In this document: positions 8,978 to 17,546 of the stretch, piece by piece
How positions within the stretch are numbered: position 1 is the first letter of the stretch
Layout: each line of letters opens with the position of its first letter
NCBI RefSeq assembly: GCF_052055585.1
Contig: NZ_CP170485.1
Span: forward strand, 2,976,001 to 3,040,000
Direction of reading: 5' to 3'
Length of the DNA: 64,000 nucleotides
From: Oceanicaulis sp052055585
GTDB taxonomy: Bacteria > Pseudomonadota > Alphaproteobacteria > Caulobacterales > Maricaulaceae
Program-made: the position numbers and the translations under genes
The notes under the pieces: generated by a model
What the model was told of the DNA's origin: nothing
The model's database searches: none
What the model saw: only the letters and a program-made list of their open reading frames with translations

Positions 8978-10606
8978 TCAACGCCCCTCGACGGGCTGCC
9001 GACTTCTACCTAAATGCGCAGATGTCACAACCGATAGAAAATGCGCTACTGCAGCCAAAACCAGCAAAACAATTACCCAGAGTGCATTTCCGTACATCCC
9101 ATACGGCGTCTCGCCCAATCCTTCAAGCAATGTAATCATCAATACTTCAGTTGATTTTGAAGGAATGGATTCAATGAGCCTACCATAAGGATCGATCTGT
9201 CCTGAAATTCCGGACGCCGCTACTCTTACCAGGGGTAGGCCTTCTTCTATAGCGCGATATTGAGTTTGGTTAAGCAACTGTTGAGGTCCAGATGAATTCC
9301 CGTACCAGGAGTCATTAGAAATATTCAACAACCATTCTGGTCTATTTGACTGTCTTGGCGAATACCTCGGATAGACCGCCTCGTAGCAAATCAACGGCGC
9401 CAGACCTGGCAACCCCTCTAGATTGAGCGTCCGTGCGCCACTCCCTGGCGAGTAATACGGGGCGATCTCTGACAAACTGTCGAAACCAAACCATTCCGTA
9501 AGTCCGCGCAACGGGTTGCCCTCACCAAACGGGACCAAGCGCGATTTATCGTACTGTGCCTCAAGCACAGCGTGATTTTCTTCCAAAATTATGGAGACCA
9601 GTGAATTAAAATAGGCGCGCGGTTGCCCGTTCAGCCCGATCTCCGAACGCGCTGTTCCCGTGATCAGTCGCGTCCCGTCCGGAAAGCCGTCGGCAAGGTC
9701 CGCCAGCAGGTCCGGGGAATCCAGCAACATGGCGGGGATGGCGCCTTCCGGCCATATCACGGCATCCGTCCGGGACAGGTCCACGTCTTCTGAAAGCGCG
9801 AGATAGGCCTGCAGGATGTCATGGCGCGCGGAATAGCGGCGCTCGGTCTGCGGCAGGTTCAGGGACACCAGCAAGAGCTGGTCTTGCGTGCGCTCAAGCC
9901 CGTCCGCCCCGGACAATCGCGCCTGTCCATATCCCCAGCTCGCCAGGATGAGCCCGGCGCCCAGCGCCAGCGGGACCAGGCGCGACAGGCGCGAGCCCGG
10001 CCCGGACAACGCCGCCGGCGCAGAGAACACAAACAGCGCCAGCACCGACAGGCCATACGCCCCGATCAGGCTGGCCGTCTGACTGATCGCGCCGCCTGCT
10101 TCAAAGACGTGGCCGGGCAGGTTCCAGGGAAAACCTGACAGGATGGTGCTGCGCAGAAATTCAAGCGCCATGAGGCTCAGGACGAACATCCCGATCCGGC
10201 CGGCGTGACGCGGAGCGAAGCGCACATAGAGCGCGCCAGCCGCCGCCCAGAACAGGGCCAAGCCTGCGGGCAGGACGATCAGAGGCGCCCAGATCAGCCA
10301 GGCATACTCCCCGGCGCTGACGAGGAAGGCGTTCGCCACCCAGCCGGTTCCGGCCAGAAAGGCGCCGCAGGCAAACCAGAAGCCGCGTATGAAGCCGCTT
10401 CGCAGCGGGCGGGCGCGCCGTCGGGCGTCATCAAGCGCGCAGACAAGCGCACTCAGAGACACGGCATAGGCGGGCCAGAAGAAAAACGGGGCGTGACCCA
10501 GTACACTGAACGCGCCCAGAACAAATATCAGCAGGAACAGTCGCCAGCCGGACAGCGCGCGGAACGCCGCACGAAGACGGCGCGCACGATGCAGGAGCCC
10601 CGTCAC
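8978..10606 (-). CDS. lnt: Apolipoprotein N-acyltransferase
   Basis: Lnt adds the third acyl chain to lipoproteins in the inner membrane. The 542-residue protein has several N-terminal membrane helices (about 20-230), a nitrilase-fold domain, and a final membrane helix (about 505-525). The catalytic triad is visible: E287 in WPEGAIP, K354 in YDKSRLVPFGE, C407 in LICYEA. The 3' part of the gene (roughly 9000-9660) is clearly more AT-rich (about 45-50% GC by eye) than the 5' part and the neighbours, although the protein stays intact. It follows corC by 3 bp and precedes the XRE gene by 56 bp. Confidence 0.95.
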   Translation of the reverse strand: MTGLLHRARRLRAAFRALSGWRLFLLIFVLGAFSVLGHAPFFFWPAYAVSLSALVCALDDARRRARPLRSGFIRGFWFACGAFLAGTGWVANAFLVSAGEYAWLIWAPLIVLPAGLALFWAAAGALYVRFAPRHAGRIGMFVLSLMALEFLRSTILSGFPWNLPGHVFEAGGAISQTASLIGAYGLSVLALFVFSAPAALSGPGSRLSRLVPLALGAGLILASWGYGQARLSGADGLERTQDQLLLVSLNLPQTERRYSARHDILQAYLALSEDVDLSRTDAVIWPEGAIPAMLLDSPDLLADLADGFPDGTRLITGTARSEIGLNGQPRAYFNSLVSIILEENHAVLEAQYDKSRLVPFGEGNPLRGLTEWFGFDSLSEIAPYYSPGSGARTLNLEGLPGLAPLICYEAVYPRYSPRQSNRPEWLLNISNDSWYGNSSGPQQLLNQTQYRAIEEGLPLVRVAASGISGQIDPYGRLIESIPSKSTEVLMITLLEGLGETPYGMYGNALWVIVLLVLAAVAHFLSVVTSAHLGRSRQPVEGR

Positions 10607-10609
10607 CGC

Positions 10610-11539
10610 CTAGTCCGGACTGAAGGCGCCAGCTGCGGCCCGACTGGCCTCATCGCCCGCCAGGGTCGATCCCGCGCCGGGCTTCACGCGCAAGCGCTTG
10701 ATGCGGCGCGGATCAGAATCAAGCACTTCAAACTCAAAGCCTGACGGGTGCGCCAGCACTTCGCCGCGCTCGGGCACGCGGCCGGCCAGGTGGAACACCA
10801 GACCGCCGAGCGTATCGACGTCGTTTTCCTCTTCCTCGCTGGCGATATCGCAGCCGACGATTTCCTCGAGATCCTCGATCATCGCGCGCGCATCCGCTTC
10901 CCAGCAATTGGGGCCCTTGGCGAGAATATTGGGCGTTTCCGCCTCATCATGCTCGTCCTCGATATCCCCCACGATCGGCTCGATCAGATCCTCCAGCGTC
11001 ACAAGACCGTCCGTGCCGCCGAACTCATCGACCACGAGCGCCATGTGCATGCGCCGCGACTGCATCTTCAGCAGCAGGTCAAAGGCGCGCATGGAGGCGG
11101 GCACATACAGGAGCGGCCGTCGGATGGCAGGCAGGATGCGCATGTCCGCCCAGCTGTCCGGACCGGCGCCGGAGCCTTCCTCGGCGAAGCGGGACATATA
11201 GCCCAGCACGTCCTTGATATGGGCCAGGCCCACAGGATCATCGAGCGTTTCGCGATAGACAGGCAGGCGCGAATGGGTCGCCTCGCCAAAGACACGCGCC
11301 AGCTCTTTGAGCGGAGTTTCGATCTCGATCGCGACAATGTCGGCGCGCGGCACCATCACGTCGTCCACGCGCATGTCCTGAAACTCGCGCATGTTCACAA
11401 GGAAGGCGCTGGCGTCCATGGGATCAGGCGCGCCGTTCACGATCGGCTCGTCAAGCTGAGGAGCCTCCTCAGGACGCGCCCCGTTAAAGGCCCGTTTGAA
11501 ACGGGCCATAAGACTTCGCGAAGACGGATCGTCGTTCAT
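10610..11539 (-). CDS. corC: CBS-domain transporter-associated protein, CorC/HlyC family
   Basis: The 309-residue soluble protein has a CBS pair at about residues 58-185, opening with the family motif DVMVPRADIVAIE and including TDGLVTLEDLIEPIVGDIED, followed by a CorC/HlyC domain at about 205-290 (VDTLGGLVFHLAGRVPERGE). Such proteins accompany ybeY, phoH and lnt in many bacteria and are linked to Mg/Co efflux or membrane integrity. The start follows the ybeY stop by 2 bp, so the genes are one operon. Confidence 0.9.
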   Translation of the reverse strand: MNDDPSSRSLMARFKRAFNGARPEEAPQLDEPIVNGAPDPMDASAFLVNMREFQDMRVDDVMVPRADIVAIEIETPLKELARVFGEATHSRLPVYRETLDDPVGLAHIKDVLGYMSRFAEEGSGAGPDSWADMRILPAIRRPLLYVPASMRAFDLLLKMQSRRMHMALVVDEFGGTDGLVTLEDLIEPIVGDIEDEHDEAETPNILAKGPNCWEADARAMIEDLEEIVGCDIASEEEENDVDTLGGLVFHLAGRVPERGEVLAHPSGFEFEVLDSDPRRIKRLRVKPGAGSTLAGDEASRAAAGAFSPD

Positions 11540-11541
11540 AC

Positions 11542-12018
11542 CTATTCCTGTACGAGGTAGGGGTCTTTCAGACCCAGGCCTGTCAGAACCGCTGTCTCCA
11601 GCGCTTCCATCTCGGCCGCCTCGTCTTCCTCCTGATGGTCATACCCGTTTAAATGCAAAACGCCGTGAAGCGCCAGATGCGCCGCGTGAGCAATGAGCGA
11701 AATCCCGGCCGCCTGTGCTTCCGTCGCGCAGGTCTCGTACGCCAGGATCACATCACCGGGATAACCCTCGCGCTCGGGCGCCGGAAAGGACAGCACATTG
11801 GTGGGCTTGTCCTTGTCGCGGAAGCGGCGGTTCAGCTCATGCACGGTGGCGTCATCGGAAAACAGGATCACCGCAGCGCCGTCGCGCGGCGCCTCGATCG
11901 CCGCCAGACCGGCCTCGATCGCCTTCAGGCACGCTTGCATCAGCCCGTCATGGCCGGACCAGGCGTCCGCCTCGACCACAAACTCAACGCGCTCGTCTTC
12001 AATCACCGTGTCAGCCAT
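11542..12018 (-). CDS. ybeY: Endoribonuclease YbeY (rRNA maturation factor)
   Basis: YbeY is a zinc-dependent RNase for 16S rRNA 3'-end maturation and 70S quality control. The start is the ATG at 12016-12018 (MADTVIEDERVEF); the frame stays open further upstream inside phoH but without conservation. The metal site is clear: HGVLHLNGYDH near residue 120 gives the H-x3-H-x5-H pattern. The product is 158 residues. It overlaps the phoH stop by 8 bp. Confidence 0.95.
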   Translation of the reverse strand: MADTVIEDERVEFVVEADAWSGHDGLMQACLKAIEAGLAAIEAPRDGAAVILFSDDATVHELNRRFRDKDKPTNVLSFPAPEREGYPGDVILAYETCATEAQAAGISLIAHAAHLALHGVLHLNGYDHQEEDEAAEMEALETAVLTGLGLKDPYLVQE

Positions 12019-13024
12019 GGTCCGCCTCATTGCCGCGTGCGGCATCATCGCGCTCATAGGCGTCCACGATGCGCGCCACCAAACCGTGACGCACCACATC
12101 AGATCGGTCAAACCGGTGCACGGCGATCCGTTCTTCATTCTGAAGAAGGCGTAAGGCATGTGGCAGGCCGGACGGCTCGCCGCGGCGCAAATCGGTCTGG
12201 GTCGGATCGCCCGTCACCGCCATGCGCGAGCCTTCCCCAAGTCGGGTCAGAACCATGCGCATTTGCGGGATGGTGGCGTTCTGGGCCTCGTCCACGATCA
12301 CAAAGGCCTTGTTCAGCGTCCGACCGCGCATGAAGGCCAGCGGCGCCACTTCAACCCGGCCTTCCTCGCGCATCTTCTCGCTGATGCGCTGACCCAGAGA
12401 GTCGCGCAGCGCGTCCCAGATCGGCAACAGATACGGATCGATCTTCTCGGTCAGATCACCGGGCAGAAAGCCCAGACGCTCGCCCGCCTCCACGGCGGGG
12501 CGGGTGATGATCAGACGCTCGACACTGCCCAGCGCCAGTTGCGACGCCCCATAGGCGACCGCCAGAAGCGTCTTGCCGGTGCCGGCCGGGCCCACGCCGA
12601 AGATCATGTCATAGGCGCGATCGTTCTTGAGCGCCTTCACATAGCTTTGCTGGCCATTGGTGCGCGCAGCGAAGCTCGCCCCGCGCGGCACGCGAATGAC
12701 CGCGTCGATCTCTTCACCCGCATCGTCATCAGCCATCAGGCAAGCGGCGCGCGCGGCGGGCGGATCGATCGGCAGGCCTTCGCTGGCGCGGCCATAAAGC
12801 GCGTTCAGCACCCGGCGCGCCTCGATGCGCGTACGGGCCTCCTCGGCGGTGATCACGACCTGACCGCCGCCGGGCGCTTCGAGCTGAACCTCCAGTTCGC
12901 GCTCGAGCGTGGCGAAGTTCTCGTGACCCGGCCCGGCAATGATGCGAACGAGATCGGAATCTTCAAAATGAAGCGTTTCGGACGCCGCCCTGCGGGGACG
13001 GCGCGGTTTTGATGAGCGGCTCAC
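12011..13024 (-). CDS. phoH: PhoH family ATPase
   Basis: The 337-residue protein carries Walker A GPAGTGKTLLA near residue 145, the region IITRPAVEAGERLGFLPGDL, and Walker B-type FVIVDEAQN, all diagnostic of PhoH/PhoH-like proteins. The family is a cytoplasmic ATPase thought to act on RNA with YbeY, with which it is overlapped here. Its start overlaps the miaB stop by 4 bp. Confidence 0.94.
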   Translation of the reverse strand: MSRSSKPRRPRRAASETLHFEDSDLVRIIAGPGHENFATLERELEVQLEAPGGGQVVITAEEARTRIEARRVLNALYGRASEGLPIDPPAARAACLMADDDAGEEIDAVIRVPRGASFAARTNGQQSYVKALKNDRAYDMIFGVGPAGTGKTLLAVAYGASQLALGSVERLIITRPAVEAGERLGFLPGDLTEKIDPYLLPIWDALRDSLGQRISEKMREEGRVEVAPLAFMRGRTLNKAFVIVDEAQNATIPQMRMVLTRLGEGSRMAVTGDPTQTDLRRGEPSGLPHALRLLQNEERIAVHRFDRSDVVRHGLVARIVDAYERDDAARGNEADHG

Positions 13025-14427
13025 GCGGCGGCGCTTTCCTTTGTAGCCAGACGTCCGGACAGGGCGTTCTTGGTCGCCCCGGTTATCTCCACATTGGCGA
13101 TCTGACCGATGAGTTCAACCGGGCCTTCGCAATGAACCGCCTGAAGATAGGGGCTACGACCGGATAATTGGCCCTCAAAACGCCCCTCACGCTCAAACAG
13201 AACCGGCAGGGTCTTGCCGATCATGGACTGGTTGAACGCGATCTGCTGGTCGGTCAGAAGCGCCTGCAAGCGCGCCAGACGCTCGCCTTTCACGCCTTCA
13301 TCGATCTGGTTGAACATGGCCGCGCCCGGCGTGCCTGGACGCTTGGAGTATTTGAACGAGAAGCAGGAAGCGTAGTTCACCTGACGCACCAGCTCCATCG
13401 TCGCTTCGAAATCCGCCTCGGTCTCGCCGGGAAAGCCCACGATCATGTCGCCGGAGATGGCGATGTCGGGACGGGCGGCGCGCAGGCGCGCGATGATGTC
13501 GAGGTACTCTTGCGCCGTGTGCGACCGGTTCATGGATTTGAGGATCTTGTCCGACCCCGCCTGCACCGGCAGGTGGAAATACGGCATCAGCTTGGGTTCG
13601 TCCGCAAAGGCCTGGATGAGATCGTCATCCATGTCTTTCGGGTGAGAGGTGGTGAAGCGGATGCGCTCGATGCCGCCGATCTTCGCCAGATGGCGCACCA
13701 GCTGGCCCAGCCCCCAGACGCCGCCTTCGGGATCGCCCGTCGGCGCGTCGCCGTGAAAAGCGTTGACGTTCTGGCCCAGCAGCGTCACCTCGCGCACGCC
13801 CTTGGCGGCCAGCGCGCGGACTTCCGCCACGATCTGATCGACCGGGCGGGACCATTCGGCGCCACGGGTATAGGGCACGACGCAGAAGGTGCAGAACTTG
13901 TCGCAGCCTTCCTGCACGGTCACAAAAGCGGTGAAGCCATCCACATGGCGCTCGGGCGCGGCGAGGGCGTCAAACTTCTCCTCGACCTCGAATTCGGTAT
14001 CCAGCGCTTCGCCGCGTTCGCGGTGCACGTTGGCGATGAGTTCGGGCAGCTTGTGATAGGTCTGTGGGCCCACAACGAGATCCACCATGGGCGCCCGGCG
14101 CTGGATTTCCGCGCCTTCAGCCTGCGCCACGCAGCCCGCCACCGTGATGGTCATGGGCTTGCCGGTGGAGGCCTTTTCTTCCTTGAGCGTCTTCAGACGC
14201 CCGAGCTCGGAATAGACCTTCTCGGCGGCTTTCTCGCGGATATGGCAGGTGTTCAGGATCACAAGATCCGCGCCATCGGGCTCGTCCGCCGGCTCATAGC
14301 CCAGCGGCGCCAGCACGTCGCGCATGCGCTCGGAATCATACACGTTCATCTGACAGCCATAGGTCTTGATGAACAGGCGCTTGCGCTCTTTTCCCGTGGT
14401 CTCGGCGTCGCGAATGATATCGGTCAT
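13021..14427 (-). CDS. miaB: tRNA-2-methylthio-N6-dimethylallyladenosine synthase
   Basis: MiaB is a radical-SAM methylthiotransferase acting at tRNA position 37. The start is the ATG at 14425-14427 (MTDIIRDAETTG), which gives 468 residues; a frame extending to 14535 adds a non-conserved segment. The N-terminal UPF0004 domain has its three cluster cysteines (TYGCQMN, LNTCHIREKA, AGCVAQAEG), the radical-SAM core has CDKFCTFCVVPYTRG, and a TRAM domain ends the protein. It is the first gene of the miaB-phoH-ybeY-corC-lnt run. A perfect DnaA-box 9-mer lies 33 bases upstream. Confidence 0.96.
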   Translation of the reverse strand: MTDIIRDAETTGKERKRLFIKTYGCQMNVYDSERMRDVLAPLGYEPADEPDGADLVILNTCHIREKAAEKVYSELGRLKTLKEEKASTGKPMTITVAGCVAQAEGAEIQRRAPMVDLVVGPQTYHKLPELIANVHRERGEALDTEFEVEEKFDALAAPERHVDGFTAFVTVQEGCDKFCTFCVVPYTRGAEWSRPVDQIVAEVRALAAKGVREVTLLGQNVNAFHGDAPTGDPEGGVWGLGQLVRHLAKIGGIERIRFTTSHPKDMDDDLIQAFADEPKLMPYFHLPVQAGSDKILKSMNRSHTAQEYLDIIARLRAARPDIAISGDMIVGFPGETEADFEATMELVRQVNYASCFSFKYSKRPGTPGAAMFNQIDEGVKGERLARLQALLTDQQIAFNQSMIGKTLPVLFEREGRFEGQLSGRSPYLQAVHCEGPVELIGQIANVEITGATKNALSGRLATKESAAA

Positions 14428-14459
14428 GGGCGGAGCCGGCCTCCCTGGCGGCGAAAGTC

Positions 14460-14468
14460 TGTGGATAA
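14460..14468 (-). promoter_or_regulatory. Perfect DnaA-box 9-mer upstream of miaB
   Basis: TTATCCACA on the minus strand, an exact match to the consensus DnaA box, lies 33 bases before the miaB start codon in a 125-bp intergenic gap. It may be coincidental or a DnaA-controlled promoter element. Confidence 0.45.
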
Positions 14469-14497
14469 GGGAGGACGGGTTATGGGGATAGAGTGGG

Positions 14498-14527
14498 GCG
14501 GATGCAAGGCGCCGCTTGCAAATCCGC
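14498..14527 (-). terminator. Hairpin after fur, possible terminator without U-run
   Basis: GCGGAT and TGCAAG segments pair with their complements (with a 2-base bulge) across a short GC-rich loop, 26 bases after the fur stop on the minus strand. No T-run follows, so terminator function is uncertain. Confidence 0.35.
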
Positions 14528-14552
14528 AGCGCCAAGCGCGGTTAACGCGCCT

Positions 14553-14975
14553 CTATTTGCCGTCCTCGATCTTGATGCCGTAAAGCTCGAGCCGGTGATC
14601 GACCAGCTTGTAGCCCAATCGCTTGGCGATCGCTTCTTGCAGGCGCTCGATCTCTTCATCCACGAACTCGACCACATCGCCGGTTTTCAGGTCAATGAGG
14701 TGGTCGTGATGGTCGTCAGACGCCTCTTCATAGCGCGAGCGGCCATCGCGGAAATCATGGCGCTCGATGATGCCCGCTTCTTCAAACAGGCGCACGGTGC
14801 GGTAGACCGTGGCGAGCGAGATGCGCGAATCCACTTCAGACGCGCGACGATGCAGCTCTTCGGCGTCCGGGTGGTCTTCAGCCTGGGAGAGAATGCGCGC
14901 AATGACACGGCGCTGTTCGGTCATGCGCAGGCCTTTTTCCACGCAAAGCTTCTCGATCCGGTCCGGCATCGCCAT
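14553..14975 (-). CDS. fur: Ferric uptake regulator family protein
   Basis: The 140-residue protein has the Fur winged-helix domain (GLRMTEQRRVIARIL, then ISLATVYRTVRLFEEAGII) and a metal-binding dimerisation half with DDHHDHLIDLKTGDVVEF. The CxxC zinc motifs of E. coli-type Fur are absent and the usual Cys after HHDHLI is Asp, as in other alphaproteobacterial Fur proteins. Iron-dependent repression is the expected role. A GGGGTT-TG-AACCCC palindrome (14989-15002) lies just upstream of the start. Downstream comes miaB after 125 bp. Confidence 0.9.
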   Translation of the reverse strand: MAMPDRIEKLCVEKGLRMTEQRRVIARILSQAEDHPDAEELHRRASEVDSRISLATVYRTVRLFEEAGIIERHDFRDGRSRYEEASDDHHDHLIDLKTGDVVEFVDEEIERLQEAIAKRLGYKLVDHRLELYGIKIEDGK

Positions 14976-15073
14976 CTCCCTTGGCTGTGGGGTTTGAACC
15001 CCGTCAGTGACTTGATACCCAGCCTCGGCGGGGCGTGTCCATATGTCGCGCGAAAACTAACTCAGGTCCGGGC

Positions 15074-15517
15074 TCAGACCAGATCGCGCGCCAGCACCCG
15101 TGCGGCGCTGCCATCGCGGTAATAGCCCTTGCGCAGGCCGATCTGGCGATAGCCCTCGCGCTCATAGAGCCCGCTGGCGGGTGCATTGCGTTCAGACACT
15201 TCCAGAAACAGGCGTTTGGAGCCGGCGCGGCGGGCGGCGAGCTCCGATTGCGCCAGGAGGAACGCCCCGACGCCCGTGCGGCGTGCGGCGGGCAGGACCC
15301 CAATGGTCAGAAGCTCGCATTCTCCCGCCACGCTGCGAATGAGCGACAGGCCCTGTGGCTCCTCATGGGCGCGGGCGATCAGGCCCTGAACCCCTGACGA
15401 GGCGAGAAGCCTTGCAAAATCGGCTTCGCTCCAGGAATCGGGAAAGCAATCGGCATGAAGGGCGGCATAGAGGTCGGCCGCTTCCGGTCCCGCCTCGAAA
15501 ATCTCGGGCAGGCTCAT
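15074..15517 (-). CDS. rimI: Ribosomal protein S18-alanine N-acetyltransferase-like GNAT protein
   Basis: The 147-residue GNAT protein has the acetyl-CoA loop VLPAARRTGVGAFLL (about residue 73) and the typical RimI tail LFLEVSERNAPASGLYEREGY. Its start overlaps the tsaB stop by 4 bp; rimI next to tsaB is a common arrangement. RimI acetylates the S18 N-terminus in E. coli; the exact substrate here is inferred. Confidence 0.85.
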   Translation of the reverse strand: MSLPEIFEAGPEAADLYAALHADCFPDSWSEADFARLLASSGVQGLIARAHEEPQGLSLIRSVAGECELLTIGVLPAARRTGVGAFLLAQSELAARRAGSKRLFLEVSERNAPASGLYEREGYRQIGLRKGYYRDGSAARVLARDLV

Positions 15518-16161
15518 GCCGGGGTCTTGCCGCCGGGCAGTTTCGCATCCGGTGGCCGGGCATAGAGCGGAGAAGGAGAGGGCGCGTCCGCAGCCGCGCG
15601 TTCGGTCAGCGCCAGAAGCTCATGCAGGGGCGGCGCCGGATCAAAATGGCTGGGATCCGCGCCCAGATGCACGGCGCCCGAGCCGGTCAGGATCACATCG
15701 CCAAAGGCTTCAAACTCATCCGCCGCGTCCCGCGCATCCCCATAGCTGACCTCGGTGACCGGGCGGCCATGGGTGAAGATGCGCCAGACGAGATCGCCGC
15801 GCCTGGCGTCGTGGATCGCCATGACCGTGCGGTCGCCTTCAGCATCAGCGCGCAAGGCGAGGGCGTCGAGATTGGAGACGCCCAGCGCCTTCGCGCCCGT
15901 CGACAGCGCCAGACCCCGGACAAAGGCGACGCCCACGCGCGTTCCGGCGAACCCGCCGGGGCCGATATTGACCCCGACCCGGTCCAGCGATGGAGGGCTG
16001 ATGCCTGCATCCTCAAGGAGCTCGGCCGCCATCGGCGCCAGCCGTTCGGCATGGCCGCGTCCGATGTTTTCAGCCCGTTCAAACACACCATCCCCGGTGC
16101 TCACCGCGCAGGCGCACCAGGGACCAATCGTGTCCACCACCAGCAAGGCGGGTTTCGTCAT
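15514..16161 (-). CDS. tsaB: tRNA threonylcarbamoyladenosine biosynthesis protein TsaB
   Basis: TsaB is the non-catalytic ASKHA-fold partner of TsaD in t6A37 tRNA modification. The 215-residue protein shows the N-terminal LVVDTIGPWCACAV, the conserved HAERLAPMAAELL and VNIGPGGFAGTRVGVAFVRG segments. The stop overlaps the rimI start. The nitroreductase gene ends 3 bp upstream, so all three may be co-transcribed. Confidence 0.92.
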   Translation of the reverse strand: MTKPALLVVDTIGPWCACAVSTGDGVFERAENIGRGHAERLAPMAAELLEDAGISPPSLDRVGVNIGPGGFAGTRVGVAFVRGLALSTGAKALGVSNLDALALRADAEGDRTVMAIHDARRGDLVWRIFTHGRPVTEVSYGDARDAADEFEAFGDVILTGSGAVHLGADPSHFDPAPPLHELLALTERAAADAPSPSPLYARPPDAKLPGGKTPA

Positions 16162-16164
16162 GTC

Positions 16165-16803
16165 TTACTTCAAAAGCTTGGCGCCCTGTTCGAAGGCGAG
16201 CTTCGGCAGACGCGGGAACAGTTTCTCAGTGGTGCCATAGCCCACATTGATCAGGAAGTTGGACCGCCAGGCGCCCATTTCAGAGTCATTCTTGAAGAAT
16301 TCCTCGTCCACGCCGTCCTTGTCGAAACCGGACATCGGACCGCAATCAAGGCCCAGCGCGCGCGCCGCCATGATCAGATAGGCGCCTTGCAGGGTGCCAT
16401 TGCGGAAGCCGTTCTCAAAGCGGGCTTCATCGGAAGCGAACCAGTCCTTGGCTTCAGGGGCATGCGGGAAAAGCTGGGGAATCTTGTCGTGGAAGTTCCA
16501 GTCCCAGGCCAGAACCACCGTCACCGGCGCGGTCATGGTCTTTTCGACATTGGACTCAATCAGGTGCGGCTTGAGCCGTTGCTTGCTTTCACCCGTCAGG
16601 AACAGGAAGCGCGCCGGAGACTGGTTGGCGCTGGTCGGACCATATTGCAGCAGCTCATAGAGTGCGCGAATGGTGGTTTCCGAAACCGGCTTGTCTTCCC
16701 ACGAATAGAAAGTCCGCGCGCCGCGGAACAGCTGATCAAGCGCATGGTCGCTCAGGACCGAATGGCGATCTTCCAGGGCGAGCGGGGCTTGGCTGTCAGA
16801 CAT
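16165..16803 (-). CDS. Nitroreductase family protein, RutE/HadB-like
   Basis: The start is the ATG at 16801-16803 (MSDSQAPLALEDR), giving 212 residues; the frame runs open to 16932 without conservation. The sequence FYSWEDKPVSETTIRALYEL followed by GPTSANQSPARFLFL matches the RutE group of FMN-dependent reductases (malonic semialdehyde reductase), as does GLDCGPMSGFDKDGVDEEFF. No other rut genes are near, so the substrate is not defined by context. The gene ends 3 bp before tsaB. Confidence 0.85.
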   Translation of the reverse strand: MSDSQAPLALEDRHSVLSDHALDQLFRGARTFYSWEDKPVSETTIRALYELLQYGPTSANQSPARFLFLTGESKQRLKPHLIESNVEKTMTAPVTVVLAWDWNFHDKIPQLFPHAPEAKDWFASDEARFENGFRNGTLQGAYLIMAARALGLDCGPMSGFDKDGVDEEFFKNDSEMGAWRSNFLINVGYGTTEKLFPRLPKLAFEQGAKLLK

Positions 16804-16894
16804 GGGAGGCTCCGGATACGGTAATGGGATAATGATCAGATGCGATATCCGATCGTTTCTGTAACGACCATCGCGTGATTTGGTTCTGAAGCGA

Positions 16895-17455
16895 TTAAAG
16901 CACCGCTTCGACGCTCGATACCTCTGGCACATAGTGTTTGAGGAGATTCTCGATGCCCTGTTTGAGGGTCAGCGTCGAGGACGGGCAGCCTGCACAGGCG
17001 CCGCGCATGTGAAGGTTCACCACGCCCGTCGCCTCGTCATAGCTGTGAAAGACGATATCGCCGCCATCGCGCGCCACAGCCGGGCGCACGCGGGTATCGA
17101 TGACATCCTTGATTTCCTTCACGATCCCGGCGGCTTCGCCCTCATAGGCGGCGTGGCCGTCATCCTCGGCATCAGCAAACAGGGATTTGCCGCTTTCCAG
17201 GCAATCCATGATCGCGCCCAGAACGGCGGGCTTGATATGGGGCCAGTCCACGCCTTCCGCCTTGGTCACCGAGATGAAGTCCTGACCGGCGAAGACCCGG
17301 ATCACGCCATCCACGCGGAACAGTTCGCGCGCCAGATAGGAGGGTTCCGCCTCTTCCGGGGTCGCAAAATCACGCGGGCCATCCATGGACACGGACTGGC
17401 CGGGCAGGAATTTCAGCGTATCAGGGTTCGGGGTGTCTTCGGTCTGGATAAACAT
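16895..17455 (-). CDS. NifU-family Fe-S cluster scaffold/carrier (NfuA-like)
   Basis: The start is the ATG at 17453-17455 (MFIQTEDTPNPDTLKFLPG), giving 186 residues; the frame is open a little further up but unconserved. An N-terminal Nfu domain (about 1-88) is followed by a C-terminal NifU domain (about 108-180) with the cluster-binding CAGC in RGACAGCPSSTLTLK. The form is that of mitochondrial NFU1 and alphaproteobacterial Nfu. It delivers Fe-S clusters to apoproteins. No other Fe-S assembly gene is adjacent. Confidence 0.93.
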   Translation of the reverse strand: MFIQTEDTPNPDTLKFLPGQSVSMDGPRDFATPEEAEPSYLARELFRVDGVIRVFAGQDFISVTKAEGVDWPHIKPAVLGAIMDCLESGKSLFADAEDDGHAAYEGEAAGIVKEIKDVIDTRVRPAVARDGGDIVFHSYDEATGVVNLHMRGACAGCPSSTLTLKQGIENLLKHYVPEVSSVEAVL

Positions 17456-17546
17456 GACGGGCTTTCCGGGCGCTTGTTTCGCCCTTGAAATGGCCTTCTG
17501 GCCGGACGCGTTCAACCCCAGAAACAGTAGGGGGAAATGCGCTGGT

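Noticed and set aside
13168..14583. Plus-strand open frame of 471 codons over miaB
   Set aside because: Antisense shadow of miaB in GC-rich sequence.
14989..15002. GGGGTT-TG-AACCCC palindrome as a Fur box upstream of fur
   Set aside because: It does not resemble the AT-rich Fur consensus; it may be a chance GC palindrome.
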